The notes: generated from the letters alone by a model not told the origin. DNA of 44,963 bases from an uncultured Opitutaceae bacterium (GCA_937902925.1 CALFNN010000025.1:1-44963); one strand, 5' to 3'. Positions 16,009-24,687 are shown, counted from the stretch's first letter. Numbers and translations are program-made.

Positions 16009-16989
16009 ATGGCCACCACCGATACCTCCCCCGTCTCCGCCGCCCCTCCCCGCCCCTCCGCCGCCAGCCGGTTTTTCGACAAGGCCGGCATGCTCCTCGT
16101 GCTCGCCATCCTCTTCATCGGCTGCGCGGTGGGCGTGGATAATTTTTTCTCGTGGGTCAACATGAAGGGCCTCGCCCTCGCCGTGTCGATGACGGGCATG
16201 GTCTCGTGCACGATGCTGTTCTGCCTCGCGGCGGGTGACTTCGATCTTTCGATCGGTTCCGTCGTCGCCTGCGCGGGCGTGCTCACCGCCGTCGTGATCA
16301 ACCATACCGGCAGCATCACGCTCGGCGTGCTCGCCGGCCTCGGCAGCGGCGCGCTGGTCGGGGCGCTCAACGGCTACGTCGTCGCCCGGCTGCGCATCAA
16401 CGCGCTCATCACGACGCTCGCCACGATGCAGATCGTGCGCGGGTTCGGGTTCATCGTGTCGGACGGCAAGGCGGTCGGCATCGGCCGCGAAGCGTTCTTC
16501 ACCCTCGGCAACTCCTCGCTGCTCGGCATCCCGACGCCGATCTGGATCACCGTGGCGTGCTTCGCGGTGTTTGGATTCATCCTCAACCGCACCGTCTTCG
16601 GCCGCGACACGCTCGCCGTCGGCGGCAACTCCGAGGCCGCGCACCTCGCCGGCATCGCGGTCGACCGGATCAAGATCGTCATCTTCACGGCGCAGGGCGT
16701 CATGGCGGCGTTTGCGGGCATCGTGCTGGCCTCGCGCTTCACGAGCGGCCAGCCCAACACCAACCAGGGCTTCGAGCTCGAGGTCATTTCGGCGTGCGTG
16801 CTCGGCGGCGTGTCGCTGACCGGCGGCATCGGCAGCATGGCCTTCGTCATCGCGGGCGTGCTCATCATGGGCATCGTCCAAAACGCGATGAACCTGCTCA
16901 ACGTGCCGACGTTCTACCAATACGTCGCCCGCGGCGTGATCCTGCTCGCGGCGGTGCTGTTCGACCGGTGGAAGCGCAGGAAGCAGTGA
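16009..16989 (+). CDS. araH: L-arabinose ABC transporter permease
   Basis: Inner-membrane permease of 326 aa, the last gene of araFGH. It has eight to ten hydrophobic segments. The family landmark FCLAAGDFDLSIGSVVA is at about residues 71-87, followed by 'GALVGALNGYVVARLRINALITTLAT'. The cytoplasmic loop docking on AraG is 'NRTVFGRDTLAVGGNSEAAHLAGI', and the end is TFYQYVARGVILLAAVLFDRW. The CUT2 permease forms a homodimer, so no second permease is expected and the transporter is complete. No araBAD or araC gene is in view, so the catabolic genes and the regulator must be elsewhere. Confidence 0.94.
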   Translation: MATTDTSPVSAAPPRPSAASRFFDKAGMLLVLAILFIGCAVGVDNFFSWVNMKGLALAVSMTGMVSCTMLFCLAAGDFDLSIGSVVACAGVLTAVVINHTGSITLGVLAGLGSGALVGALNGYVVARLRINALITTLATMQIVRGFGFIVSDGKAVGIGREAFFTLGNSSLLGIPTPIWITVACFAVFGFILNRTVFGRDTLAVGGNSEAAHLAGIAVDRIKIVIFTAQGVMAAFAGIVLASRFTSGQPNTNQGFELEVISACVLGGVSLTGGIGSMAFVIAGVLIMGIVQNAMNLLNVPTFYQYVARGVILLAAVLFDRWKRRKQ

Positions 16990-17030
16990 GGCAAAACTTT
17001 TGGCGCCCAACTTTGCGCGAAACGGCCGGC

Positions 17031-17294
17031 TCAGCGAAATAGTTTGTCGAACTCGTTGTGCGTGCCGACCCACGCCCAATAGATCGTGTCGCCGTGACGC
17101 TCGCCGACGGCGCGGTATTGTTCGTTGATGCGCACCGACCACGCGCGTTCGAGGCCACCGAGTTTTTTGAAACGGAGCGACGGATGGTCCGGATTCTTGA
17201 CGAACAACTCGTAAGCCCGGCGGGCCGCCTTGCGTGTTTCCGAATCGAGCGCCGCGTAAGCACGCCAGAAACTCGGTCGGGTGCGCTAATTCAC
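17031..17294 (-). pseudogene. RelE/HigB-like toxin gene interrupted by a TAG at codon 3
   Basis: The frame downstream of the antitoxin encodes a toxin-type sequence: RTRPSFWRAYAALDSETRKA, 'AYELFVKNPDHPSLRFKKL', 'WSVRINEQYRAVGERHGDTI', ending YWAWVGTHNEFDKLFR. Related toxins start M/V-N-S-R-T-T-x-x-F-W. Here the reading is GTG AAT TAG CGC ACC CGA, that is V-N-stop-R-T-R, so a single base change (TCG to TAG at 17286-17288) would explain it. The GTG at 17292-17294 overlaps the antitoxin stop by 4 bases, the normal coupling. No ATG, GTG or TTG follows for about 25 codons, so no short restart is obvious. The remaining 84 codons are free of stops or frameshifts, which suggests a recent lesion, a sequencing error, or a rare start codon. 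Confidence 0.75.
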
Positions 17295-17518
17295 AGTCGC
17301 GTCCAATCGAGCGGTTCCTCGCCCTCGGTTGCCGATTCGTTCAGGAACGCTTCGAGCTTCGGGAGCGGCCGCTTCTCGGCGAGGCTTCGCTCCCAGGCTG
17401 CGTCGTCGGGATATTCGGCACGCGACAAAAGGAAACGCGCGAAGTCCGCCGCCCCGGCACGCTTTTCCGGCGGCAGGTTTTCGCAGAGTCGGATGATTTC
17501 CTCGGTCGCGGTGCTCAC
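17291..17518 (-). CDS. Antitoxin of a RelE/HigB-like toxin-antitoxin pair
   Basis: A 75-residue acidic protein from a GTG start (MSTATEEIIRLCENLPPEKR, then FARFLLSRAEYPDDAAWERS, ending EEPLDWTRL). The N-terminal part resembles small antitoxins of the DUF2281-like or 'LPxEKxxEVxDFxRFL' type that sit before ParE/RelE toxins; the C-terminal half should wrap the toxin. It shares 4 bases with the toxin frame (GTGA). The toxin is interrupted, so this antitoxin may now have no active partner, or may neutralise related toxins made elsewhere. It probably represses its own promoter in the 49 bases before the GH31 stop. Confidence 0.75.
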   Translation of the reverse strand: MSTATEEIIRLCENLPPEKRAGAADFARFLLSRAEYPDDAAWERSLAEKRPLPKLEAFLNESATEGEEPLDWTRL

Positions 17519-17567
17519 GATGCGGAGGTAGCGGGCTCGGGGAAGGTTTCAACCCACATATCCGTTC

Positions 17568-19793
17568 TCACTGCGCCGGCATAAACGTCCACCTCACCTC
17601 CGAATAGTGCCATTGACGGCCGCTGGCGTCGGGGGTGACGGTTCCGCTCCATTTGCCAGCGGCGTTTTTCGCGGCGGTGAGCTGGGTCCAGGAGAAATCG
17701 CCCTTCTCGTAGTCGAAGGTCTCGCCGTCGTCGTCGTAGAGGGCGAGCTTGCCCGGCGCCTCGCCATAGTGGCGGATTTCGAGCGCCACCGATTCGTTCG
17801 CGGCCGGCGCCCACTGGCGGTCTTCGGCGAGCATCGGCACGAGCGAGCCGTCTTTCACGAACACGGGCATCGCCGCCAGCGAGGGCGTCACCTCGATGGT
17901 CTGGTTTTCGCCGGCGAATTTTCCGGTGTAGAAATCATACCACTTGCCCGCGGGCAGGAGCACCTTGCGGGTCTTCACATTTGGCGCGATGGGCGCGACG
18001 AGCAGCGCGTCGCCAAACATATACTGGTCCTTCACCTCGCGGACCGCGGCCGGCACCTCGTAGGGATTCGCGGTCGCGTCGAGTTTTCCGGCTGCCTGTT
18101 GCCCGGCGCCGGCGAGGCTGCTCACGAGCTGCATGGGGCGGATGACGGGCGTGCCCTGATAGTGATATTGCGCGAACGTGTTGTAGAAATACGGGAGCAG
18201 GCGCTCGCGGAGGACGATGGCGGCGCGGATGTCGTCCGTCACCTCGGCGTGCGTCCAGAGTTTCTGCGGCGACGCCCAACCGTTGTAGAGCGCGAGCGGC
18301 GAGAAGCACACGGCCTGCGTGCGGCGCAGCATGTCCTCGCCGCTGTCGCTGCCGCGCACCTCGGGCGACCAGAGCACGCCGGCAAAGCCGCTGTTGCTGA
18401 CCGCGGTGATATAGCCGTCGAATTCGTAGTTGTCGTTGTAGATGACGAACGGGAACCGTGACGCGCCGGCGTTGGTGCCGCGGACCTGGCCCATCGTCCG
18501 GCGGTTGCCCCGGCGAAACGCGTCGAGCACGGCTCGCTGCAACAACAGCCCGTAGGTCTGGCGCATCTGCTCGGCGTCGCGGCCCGAGGGAAACACGGCG
18601 GTGTCCGGCCAGAGATAGCGGTCATAGCCGTCGACCTCATCGATCTTGAATCCGCCCACGGCGGCGGGATCGAGGTCGACGACCGTGTGCGTCAGGTGGT
18701 CGACAAGAATTTTCTGCGCCGCGGGCATCGTGTAATCGGGCACGATGCCGTTCCAGACGAGGTGCGTGCCGGCGAAAGGCAGCAGTTTCGCATAGAAGGG
18801 CGTCTCGGGTGCGACGTAGGGATTGAACCACAGATTGACGCGGACGTGCTGCTTTTCCACCTCGGCGAGAAAAGTCTTGGGGTTGGGAAAACGCGTCCGG
18901 TCCCACTCGAACGAGCAGGGATAGGCCTGGCTCATCCAGCCGGGCTCGAGACCGAGCATGTCGAGCGGGATGCCGTTCTTCCGAAATTCGGCGATGTCGG
19001 CGAGCGCCTGCTCCGCGGTGTATTTGGTCTGCACGCGCGAGAGGAAACCGAGGCCCCACTTCGGCGGCAGCGCGCCGCCCCCGCAGAAAAGATTGTAGCG
19101 CCGCACGGCGTCGAGCGGGCTCGGCCCGGCGAACACGTAGACATCCATGCCGGTGGCGCCGGCGAGCACCTCGATCGAGTCGGAGCGCGGGTCCGCCTGC
19201 CAGCCCTTGCCGGTCGTGCGATCGATGACCGGCGGTTTCACTTTCGCCGCGAGCCGGACGCCGTGGCCGACCGAGACCCGGAGATAGCGTGCGGCATCGA
19301 AGAGCACGGCGAAACCCTTGGTCGAGACGTAGAGCGGCACCGGCGCGTGGGTGCGACCGGTGATGGCTTTCTTGCTGTCCCAGTGATCGACGTGGAGTTC
19401 GAACACGGCGCCGTTGCGCCGCATGTTCGTGAAGTCCACGCCGAGCCCGTAGATGTCCTCGTCCGCGGCGAGCGGGAAGCGGACGGTCGTCTTCGCATCC
19501 CACTGCCGGCCCTCGATCTCCGCCGGGGCGAGCGGAAACGCCGCCGGCGGCATCGCCGCCAGCGCATCACGCGCCGGCACGGTCGCACCGGCCGCGCTCA
19601 GCAGGGTCAACGACTCCGGCTGCCCGATCGTCGCCTTCCACACGCCGGGAGCCACCTCCGCCCAGCGCAGCACGGACGCCGGCGGAATCTGGGCGACCGC
19701 CAAGGCCGGCAGCAGCGTCGCGAGCGCGAGCGCCAGTCGCTCCGGGAGACAGCGGCGAAGGCCGGCGGACACGTCAACAAAGGAGGAAATCAT
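17568..19793 (-). CDS. Secreted GH31 family glycosidase
   Basis: Exported family-31 hydrolase of 741 aa. The ATG at 19793 gives a signal-like stretch ending ALATLLPALAVAQ. An N-terminal beta-sandwich (about 40-240) precedes the TIM barrel. The nucleophile is D385 in GGFKIDEVDGYD. The usual acid/base motif W-S-x-D-I-G-G is replaced by W475-S-P-E478-V-R-G, so the acid/base is probably E478, as in a GH31 branch with a W-[ST]-P-E-[VI]-R motif found in Bacteroidota and Verrucomicrobiota. Enzymes of GH31 include alpha-glucosidases, alpha-xylosidases and alpha-galactosidases, and I cannot choose among them. The C-terminal beta-domains include the tail DGETFDYEKGDFSWTQL. The gene follows a LacI regulator by 71 bases on the same strand and is divergent from a TonB-dependent receptor. 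Confidence 0.9.
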   Translation of the reverse strand: MISSFVDVSAGLRRCLPERLALALATLLPALAVAQIPPASVLRWAEVAPGVWKATIGQPESLTLLSAAGATVPARDALAAMPPAAFPLAPAEIEGRQWDAKTTVRFPLAADEDIYGLGVDFTNMRRNGAVFELHVDHWDSKKAITGRTHAPVPLYVSTKGFAVLFDAARYLRVSVGHGVRLAAKVKPPVIDRTTGKGWQADPRSDSIEVLAGATGMDVYVFAGPSPLDAVRRYNLFCGGGALPPKWGLGFLSRVQTKYTAEQALADIAEFRKNGIPLDMLGLEPGWMSQAYPCSFEWDRTRFPNPKTFLAEVEKQHVRVNLWFNPYVAPETPFYAKLLPFAGTHLVWNGIVPDYTMPAAQKILVDHLTHTVVDLDPAAVGGFKIDEVDGYDRYLWPDTAVFPSGRDAEQMRQTYGLLLQRAVLDAFRRGNRRTMGQVRGTNAGASRFPFVIYNDNYEFDGYITAVSNSGFAGVLWSPEVRGSDSGEDMLRRTQAVCFSPLALYNGWASPQKLWTHAEVTDDIRAAIVLRERLLPYFYNTFAQYHYQGTPVIRPMQLVSSLAGAGQQAAGKLDATANPYEVPAAVREVKDQYMFGDALLVAPIAPNVKTRKVLLPAGKWYDFYTGKFAGENQTIEVTPSLAAMPVFVKDGSLVPMLAEDRQWAPAANESVALEIRHYGEAPGKLALYDDDGETFDYEKGDFSWTQLTAAKNAAGKWSGTVTPDASGRQWHYSEVRWTFMPAQ

Positions 19794-19862
19794 GAAGGGG
19801 GCGGAGTTGCGCGAACGTGGGAGCGTAACGCGGGCACGGGACGCGACGCGAAGCGCCGCAAA

Positions 19863-19876
19863 GGTTAAATGGTTAA
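19863..19876. promoter_or_regulatory. Tandem GGTTAA boxes upstream of GH31 gene
   Basis: GGTTAAATGGTTAA holds two GGTTAA copies 8 bases apart, overlapping the last codons and stop of the lacI gene and lying 70 bases ahead of the GH31 start on the minus strand. The same hexamer is in the GH27/araF gap and the gaps at 20932 and 24757. It could be a LacI-family operator half-site series. This is based on recurrence and position only; because part of it encodes the LacI C-terminus, chance is possible. Confidence 0.3.
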
Positions 19877-20929
19877 GCGGCCGGCCGGCGCCGCTGGCGC
19901 CGGCCGCAGGGTGCGCCCTTCGTTCCACTGCCCCTCCACCATGAGCGTCGTGGCCTGCTGCGGCAGTCCGCGCTCGTGGCGCTCGACCTGGCTGATCAGC
20001 GTGTCGATCGCGAGCGCGCCGATCATCGTGCCGTTTTGATAGATTCCGCTGATCGGGTCCGTGGGCCGGGCGCAGGCGAGGATAACCAGGCCGATATCGT
20101 CCGGCACCCGCCAGCCGGCCCGCGCCAGCAGCCGCGGCAGCACATCGCCCGCCGGCGTGATCACGACGTCCGGTTTCTCCTTCTTGAGCCAGCTCAGGAT
20201 CCGCGCCTCGTCGGACCAGTCGTCGACATAGAGGGGCTTGCCGACTTTCAACCCCGGGAGGATGGCGCCGGCGATCAACACCCCGGCTTGCCAGCGGCCC
20301 TGGAACCGGTGCGCATGGGAACTGTGCAACACGAGGCCCGGCCGGCGATACCCCCGGCGATGACACTCCCGCACAGCCTGGAGGCTGGAGAAATAGTGAT
20401 CGTTGCAGACCGTGGTGATCGTCAACGCGGGGAGCGGCACGCTCAGGCTCACCGCGGCGAAATAATCCCAGTGCAGCGCCGGCGGCGGGTCGCCGTCGGC
20501 GAGCGGGCTGATGAGCAGGCCCTGGATGCCGCGCGCGTGAAGCATCGAGGAAAAGCGCTCGTTGGACATGCCGTCGCGATGCAGCCAGAATTCCTGGGCG
20601 CGATAGCCCCGCAGCGTCGCCCGCTCGATCGCCCCCTCCCGCATCTGCCGGATCGTCGGCGCCGGATGGTTGCGCCAGCCCTCGGCCGTGTGCTGGGCGC
20701 ACACCAGCGCCAGCGCCGGCTTGTCCTTCAGCGGCTTGCCCAGCCGCCGGATGCGCATGAGGGTCGAGACGTAGGGGTTCGGATGATAGCCGAGCCGGCG
20801 GGCGATCGCCTGAATCCGCTCGCGGGTGACGAGGGGAATACGCGGGTTGTTCGCGAGGCTCATCGAGACGGTGGCCTGCGTGACGCCGGCCTGCACCGCG
20901 ATGGCTTTCATGGTAACGCCGTTGCTCAT
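19865..20929 (-). CDS. LacI family transcriptional regulator
   Basis: DNA-binding sugar-responsive regulator of 354 aa. The helix-turn-helix is at about residues 6-26 (MKAIAVQAGVTQATVSMSLA), followed by the hinge helix text RERIQAIARRLGYHPNPYVS. The periplasmic-binding-like effector domain follows, with 'GLLISPLADGDPPPALHWDY' and 'PDVVITPAGDVLPRLLARAG'. The form 'NPYVSTLMRIRRLGK' after the hinge is common in LacI regulators of Opitutaceae-type genomes. It lies upstream of GH31 on the same strand and divergent from the TonB-dependent receptor, so it most likely controls both, with an oligosaccharide or its breakdown product as effector. The 150-base gap to the receptor holds its probable site. 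Confidence 0.92.
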   Translation of the reverse strand: MSNGVTMKAIAVQAGVTQATVSMSLANNPRIPLVTRERIQAIARRLGYHPNPYVSTLMRIRRLGKPLKDKPALALVCAQHTAEGWRNHPAPTIRQMREGAIERATLRGYRAQEFWLHRDGMSNERFSSMLHARGIQGLLISPLADGDPPPALHWDYFAAVSLSVPLPALTITTVCNDHYFSSLQAVRECHRRGYRRPGLVLHSSHAHRFQGRWQAGVLIAGAILPGLKVGKPLYVDDWSDEARILSWLKKEKPDVVITPAGDVLPRLLARAGWRVPDDIGLVILACARPTDPISGIYQNGTMIGALAIDTLISQVERHERGLPQQATTLMVEGQWNEGRTLRPAPAAPAGRLTI

Positions 20930-21079
20930 GGGGTTAAGGATGTAAGCAAGACAAGACTTCTGTTGCCGGGCGCAACGGAAATATTGCGCTCAACCGGAAA
21001 ATCCCAAATCCGGCTGCGGCCCACCCCGGCGCCCTGACCGCACCGGCCCGCTCCTCCCAACCTCCCTGCTCTCGAACCT
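20930..21079. promoter_or_regulatory. Divergent control region of lacI and TonB receptor genes
   Basis: 150-base gap between two divergent starts. It holds the string GGTTAAGGATG (20932-20942) next to the lacI start, shared exactly with the gap at 24757-24767. It also holds a 6-bp inverted repeat GCGCAA...TTGCGC (arms 20970-20975 and 20984-20989, 8-base spacer), which is a plausible LacI-type site about 90 bases upstream of the receptor ATG. No convincing -35/-10 pair was found by eye. Confidence 0.4.
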
Positions 21080-23455
21080 ATGCACCCAAGTCACACCCGT
21101 ATTGTCCCGTCCGGCCTGGCCGCGCTCGCGCTGCTCGGGCTCGCGGCGGGCCTCCGTGCCCAGACGGCCCCGGCCGCCGCCCCCAAGAAGCCCGAGGAAG
21201 TCCTCCAGCTCTCCGAGTTCAACGTCAAGGCCGACGAGGAACGCGGCTACGTCGCCTCGGAAACCATGACCGGCAGCCGCGTCGCGACCAAGATCATCGA
21301 CCTGCCCTATCAGGTGAACGTCCTCACGAGCGAGTTCCTCGAGGATTTCGGCGTGTTCGAACTCGCCGACAACGTGACCTTCATCGGCGGTTTCAGCGGC
21401 CTCGACGTCGGCGGCGGCTTCACGCTCCGCGGCTTCGGCGCGACCTCGCAGTTGCGCGACGGCTTCTACCGCCTCGGCCGCTACGGCGCGAGCAACGTCG
21501 ACCGCATCGAGATCATCAAGGGGCCCAACGCCGCCATCTATGGCCGCACCTCGCCCGGCGGCATGATGAACATGATCTCGAAATCGCCGAAGAGCCGGGA
21601 ATCGGAGAAGTTCACCGTCACGCACGGCAGCTTCAACACCGACCGCTGGGTCGTCGAGCTGACGGGCCCGCTCCTCCAGAGCAAGCTCGGCAAGACCAAC
21701 TACATCTTCACCGGCAGCGAATATCAGAAGGGCTTCGACCAACCTTATGCGCGCAACCGCAACAAGGAATACCTGTTCGCCGTCTCGCACGATTTTTCGG
21801 ACGATTCGCATCTCACCTTTTCCGCGGAGTGGTTCCTGCAGATCCGCCACGCCCCCAACTCGAGCGCGCCGCTCGTGAGCGCCGCCCGGACCGCCACGCC
21901 GGACAACACCGCGACGTCGGTCGTGCTCGGTTACGACAAGGCGCTCGCCCAGCAAAACGCCTACGGTCCCTACAGCGAGCTGAACCGCGGCAGCGATTTC
22001 TTCACCCTCTCCTACGACAAGCGTTTCAACGACGTGTGGAGCCTCCGGGCCGCCACGAATTTCTACCAGGCCCGGCGCTGGGATTTCAACCAGAACACCG
22101 GCTTCGGCAGCATCACCATCCCGATCTCCACGACGGCGGCGGTCACCTCCACCCGCGGCGCCACGCCCAACAAGCGCCTCATCTTCGAGGACGGCGGCGG
22201 ACTCCAGGCTGACCTGCTCGCCCATCAGTTCCTCGCCAACCACAAGATCGAGAGCAAGACCCTGTTCACCCTCGATATCAATGACTACTACCGCTACGAC
22301 CCGCAGTGGAACTACGGCGCAAGCAACAACCCCGATCTCGTGGCCTGGAACGCGGCGAGTTCCGGCCGGGTGATCGCGCTCGACCGCACCACGCTGGCGC
22401 CCACCGCGCCGCTGACCTATTTCCCCAAGTTCTTCCAGTGGGGCCAGGAAGTGCAGACCGCCCTGTTCCGCCAGCGCACCACGGTCTTCGGCGGGTTGAT
22501 CCGCCAGCAGACGGCCTTCCTCGATGGCCGCCTCCTCACCTACGTGGGCGGTCGCTACGACGACGCGCGCTTCAAGGGCACGGACTATTTCGCGAAGGTC
22601 ACCGTGGACGGCAAGTGGTTGAGCGCGTTCAAGCCGAACGGCGGCGTGAACTACAAGCTGACGAATAATCTCCGCACCTACGTCAACTACAGCGAAAGCT
22701 ACTTCATCGACCAGACGACCAAGCCCGTCGCCATCTCGGACCCGACCTTCGATTTCGAAACCGCCAAGGGCTGGGACTACGGTTTCAAGGGCTCGTATTT
22801 CGACGACCGCCTGAACTTCACCATCGGCGGCTACTATGCCACGCGCCAGAACGTCAGCGTGACCGACACGATCGAGTCGCCCGTCGGCTCGGGCAACTAC
22901 GTCCAAGTCAGCCAGCGCGACGGCGACCAACTCTGCCGCGGCTGGGAGGCGGACGCCACGTGGCGCGTCACGCCCGAAGTCTACGCCGGTGGCAGCTTCG
23001 GCAACGTGAATTCGAAATACACCCAGTTCGGCAACTCGACCCCGCTCGCCACGGGTCGCAGCGTCAACGGCGTCGTGCCCGAGAACGGCAGCGCCTATAT
23101 CAAATACAGCCCGCGCGAAGGCATCCTGAAGGGTTTTTCCGCGAACCTGATGTGCACCTACTCCGCCTCGACTCCCGCGGAATCGCCGAGCGCGGGTGAC
23201 ACCTACGCCACCATCGGCGGCAAGCGCGTGCTGACGGGCACGACCTACCAATGGGCGCTGCGGACGCCGTCGTTCACGCTCTGGAACCTCGGCCTGCACT
23301 ACCACGTGCGCGGCAGCTCGAACCTCGATCACTCGTTCAATCTCAATATCAACAACCTCTTCGACCTCGACTATCTCAAGGTGAACAAGACTCTCGGCGA
23401 ACGCCGCGGGATTTATCTCAGCTACACGCTCACCCACGGGGCGGCGCGCTACTGA
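21080..23455 (+). CDS. TonB-dependent outer-membrane receptor
   Basis: Outer-membrane active-transport barrel of 791 aa. The signal peptide covers about residues 1-28 (LAALALLGLAAGLRAQ). A proline/alanine-rich linker leads to the TonB-box region and plug (LSEFNVKADEERGYVASETM, 'TLRGFGATSQLRDGFYRLG', 'VDRIEIIKGPNAAIYGRTSP', 'GGMMNMISKSP'). The remaining ~600 residues are alternating aromatic beta-strands of the 22-strand barrel, ending NINNLFDLDYLKV...GERRGIYLSYTLTHGAARY. The final residue is Tyr, close to the usual Phe. Verrucomicrobial receptors of this group often lie beside glycosidases and act without a SusD partner; none is present here. A strong terminator follows. Cargo is inferred to be an oligosaccharide from the GH31 and LacI neighbours, but siderophores cannot be excluded. 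Confidence 0.92.
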   Translation: MHPSHTRIVPSGLAALALLGLAAGLRAQTAPAAAPKKPEEVLQLSEFNVKADEERGYVASETMTGSRVATKIIDLPYQVNVLTSEFLEDFGVFELADNVTFIGGFSGLDVGGGFTLRGFGATSQLRDGFYRLGRYGASNVDRIEIIKGPNAAIYGRTSPGGMMNMISKSPKSRESEKFTVTHGSFNTDRWVVELTGPLLQSKLGKTNYIFTGSEYQKGFDQPYARNRNKEYLFAVSHDFSDDSHLTFSAEWFLQIRHAPNSSAPLVSAARTATPDNTATSVVLGYDKALAQQNAYGPYSELNRGSDFFTLSYDKRFNDVWSLRAATNFYQARRWDFNQNTGFGSITIPISTTAAVTSTRGATPNKRLIFEDGGGLQADLLAHQFLANHKIESKTLFTLDINDYYRYDPQWNYGASNNPDLVAWNAASSGRVIALDRTTLAPTAPLTYFPKFFQWGQEVQTALFRQRTTVFGGLIRQQTAFLDGRLLTYVGGRYDDARFKGTDYFAKVTVDGKWLSAFKPNGGVNYKLTNNLRTYVNYSESYFIDQTTKPVAISDPTFDFETAKGWDYGFKGSYFDDRLNFTIGGYYATRQNVSVTDTIESPVGSGNYVQVSQRDGDQLCRGWEADATWRVTPEVYAGGSFGNVNSKYTQFGNSTPLATGRSVNGVVPENGSAYIKYSPREGILKGFSANLMCTYSASTPAESPSAGDTYATIGGKRVLTGTTYQWALRTPSFTLWNLGLHYHVRGSSNLDHSFNLNINNLFDLDYLKVNKTLGERRGIYLSYTLTHGAARY

Positions 23456-23483
23456 CCGCCGGCGCCCGTTCCCGTTTCTCCAC

Positions 23484-23513
23484 CCCGTCGGGCTTCGGCC
23501 CGGCGGGTTTTTT
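23484..23513 (+). terminator. Intrinsic terminator after TonB receptor
   Basis: A 10-bp stem CCCGTCGGGC / GCCCGGCGGG (one G-T wobble) with a TTCG tetraloop, followed at once by six Ts. It starts 29 bases after the receptor stop and separates it from the second lacI gene. Confidence 0.9.
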
Positions 23514-23637
23514 GTTGCCGGATGCGATTCATGCCCGGCTCCGCACGTCATCGCCGATCGTCCGTCACTTCTCCCGACGGTTCCTCAACTGGCGACTAAA
23601 GCGTTGATTCCACGTTGAAGTCATTGAATCTCAAGGC

Positions 23638-24687
23638 GTGCTGCGCCCGAAGAAAGTATCCCAGACCCAGCTCGCGAAGGAGCTCGGTATTTCCCAAGCG
23701 CTTGTCTCGCTCGTCCTCAATGGCCGCAAACAGGGTATCAACCCCGAGACTTATGAGCGCATCTGGGCGCATGCGGTCGAGCGGGGTTACCGGCCGAAAG
23801 GCATGCATCTCGGTCTGTCGCCCGCCGCGCAGCCCCGCCAGGTGGGCATCATCCTGCGCGCACCGCTGCGCCTGCACACCCCGACCGCCTACTTCGGTCA
23901 CGTGCAGCACGGGCTCCACGCCGCGCTCGAGCCGCGGGGCTACACGGCCGTTTTCCTCGGGGCCGAGGACCAACTCGATGCCGACAAGCTCCAGCGCGCC
24001 TTCTCGCCCGGTCATCTGTTCAAGGCCGTCGTGCTGGCGGGTGAGATCCGGCGGCCGTTTCTCGACATGCTGCGGCAGTTCGACCTTCGCCTGATCGCCG
24101 TCTCCGCGCGTTACCCCGGCCTCTGTCACTCTGTCCTCGGCAACGAGCCGCAGGCCCTCGAGGCGCTGGTGCAACACCTCACGGGTCTGGGCCACCGCCG
24201 TTTCGGCTGGCTCGGCGGCAACGTCGGCCTCGGCCGCCATGAAGCCCGCTTCCAGGCGCTCGAAAGCGCTCTCGCCCGGGCCGGGCTGCCGCTCAATCCC
24301 CGCTATTGCGCGAAGCTCGCGGAAGCCGACCGCGCCGAGGGCACGGAGGCGGTGCACCTGATGCTGCCCTTCGCCAAGCGGCGCGATTTTCCGACCGCGT
24401 TCGTCACCTACAACACCCTGATGGCCGTCGGGGCCATCAAGGCCTTCGAACGCGCCCGGCGGCGCGTGCCGCGCGACCTGAGCATTGCGAGCGCGGACTT
24501 TTCGCCGACGGCCACCGATGGCGTGTTGCATGTCACGGCGGCCGGCTCGAATCCCGCCAAGCTCGGCGAGGCCGCCGCCCGTCTCGTGATGGACGACGCC
24601 GGGGCGCGCGACGACAGTTTCACCGACCTGATGCTGCCGGCGCAACTGCACCTCGGGGACACCACGGGCAAAGCCCCCGCGCGCTAG
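23638..24687 (+). CDS. LacI family transcriptional regulator
   Basis: A 349-residue regulator read from a GTG at 23638; no better in-frame start lies upstream. The helix-turn-helix is VSQTQLAKELGISQALVSLV at about residues 7-26, with hinge text YERIWAHAVERGYRPKGM. The effector domain has 'HRRFGWLGGNVGLGRHEARF' and 'TAFVTYNTLMAVGAIKAFE', as in other LacI members, and 'DLSIASADFSPTATDGVLHV' near the end. It is separated from the receptor by a terminator, and so has its own promoter in the 124 bases before it. It is followed after 267 bases by a 2-hydroxyacid dehydrogenase, which may be a target. The effector is unknown. Confidence 0.9.
   Translation: MLRPKKVSQTQLAKELGISQALVSLVLNGRKQGINPETYERIWAHAVERGYRPKGMHLGLSPAAQPRQVGIILRAPLRLHTPTAYFGHVQHGLHAALEPRGYTAVFLGAEDQLDADKLQRAFSPGHLFKAVVLAGEIRRPFLDMLRQFDLRLIAVSARYPGLCHSVLGNEPQALEALVQHLTGLGHRRFGWLGGNVGLGRHEARFQALESALARAGLPLNPRYCAKLAEADRAEGTEAVHLMLPFAKRRDFPTAFVTYNTLMAVGAIKAFERARRRVPRDLSIASADFSPTATDGVLHVTAAGSNPAKLGEAAARLVMDDAGARDDSFTDLMLPAQLHLGDTTGKAPAR

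Noticed and set aside
19792-19944. Plus-strand ATG with a perfect AGGAGG 5 bases ahead (51 codons) over the GH31 start and lacI end
   Set aside because: The AGGAGG is the complement of the GH31 codons for Ser-Ser-Phe, the peptide has no protein-like character, and both neighbouring genes are on the other strand.
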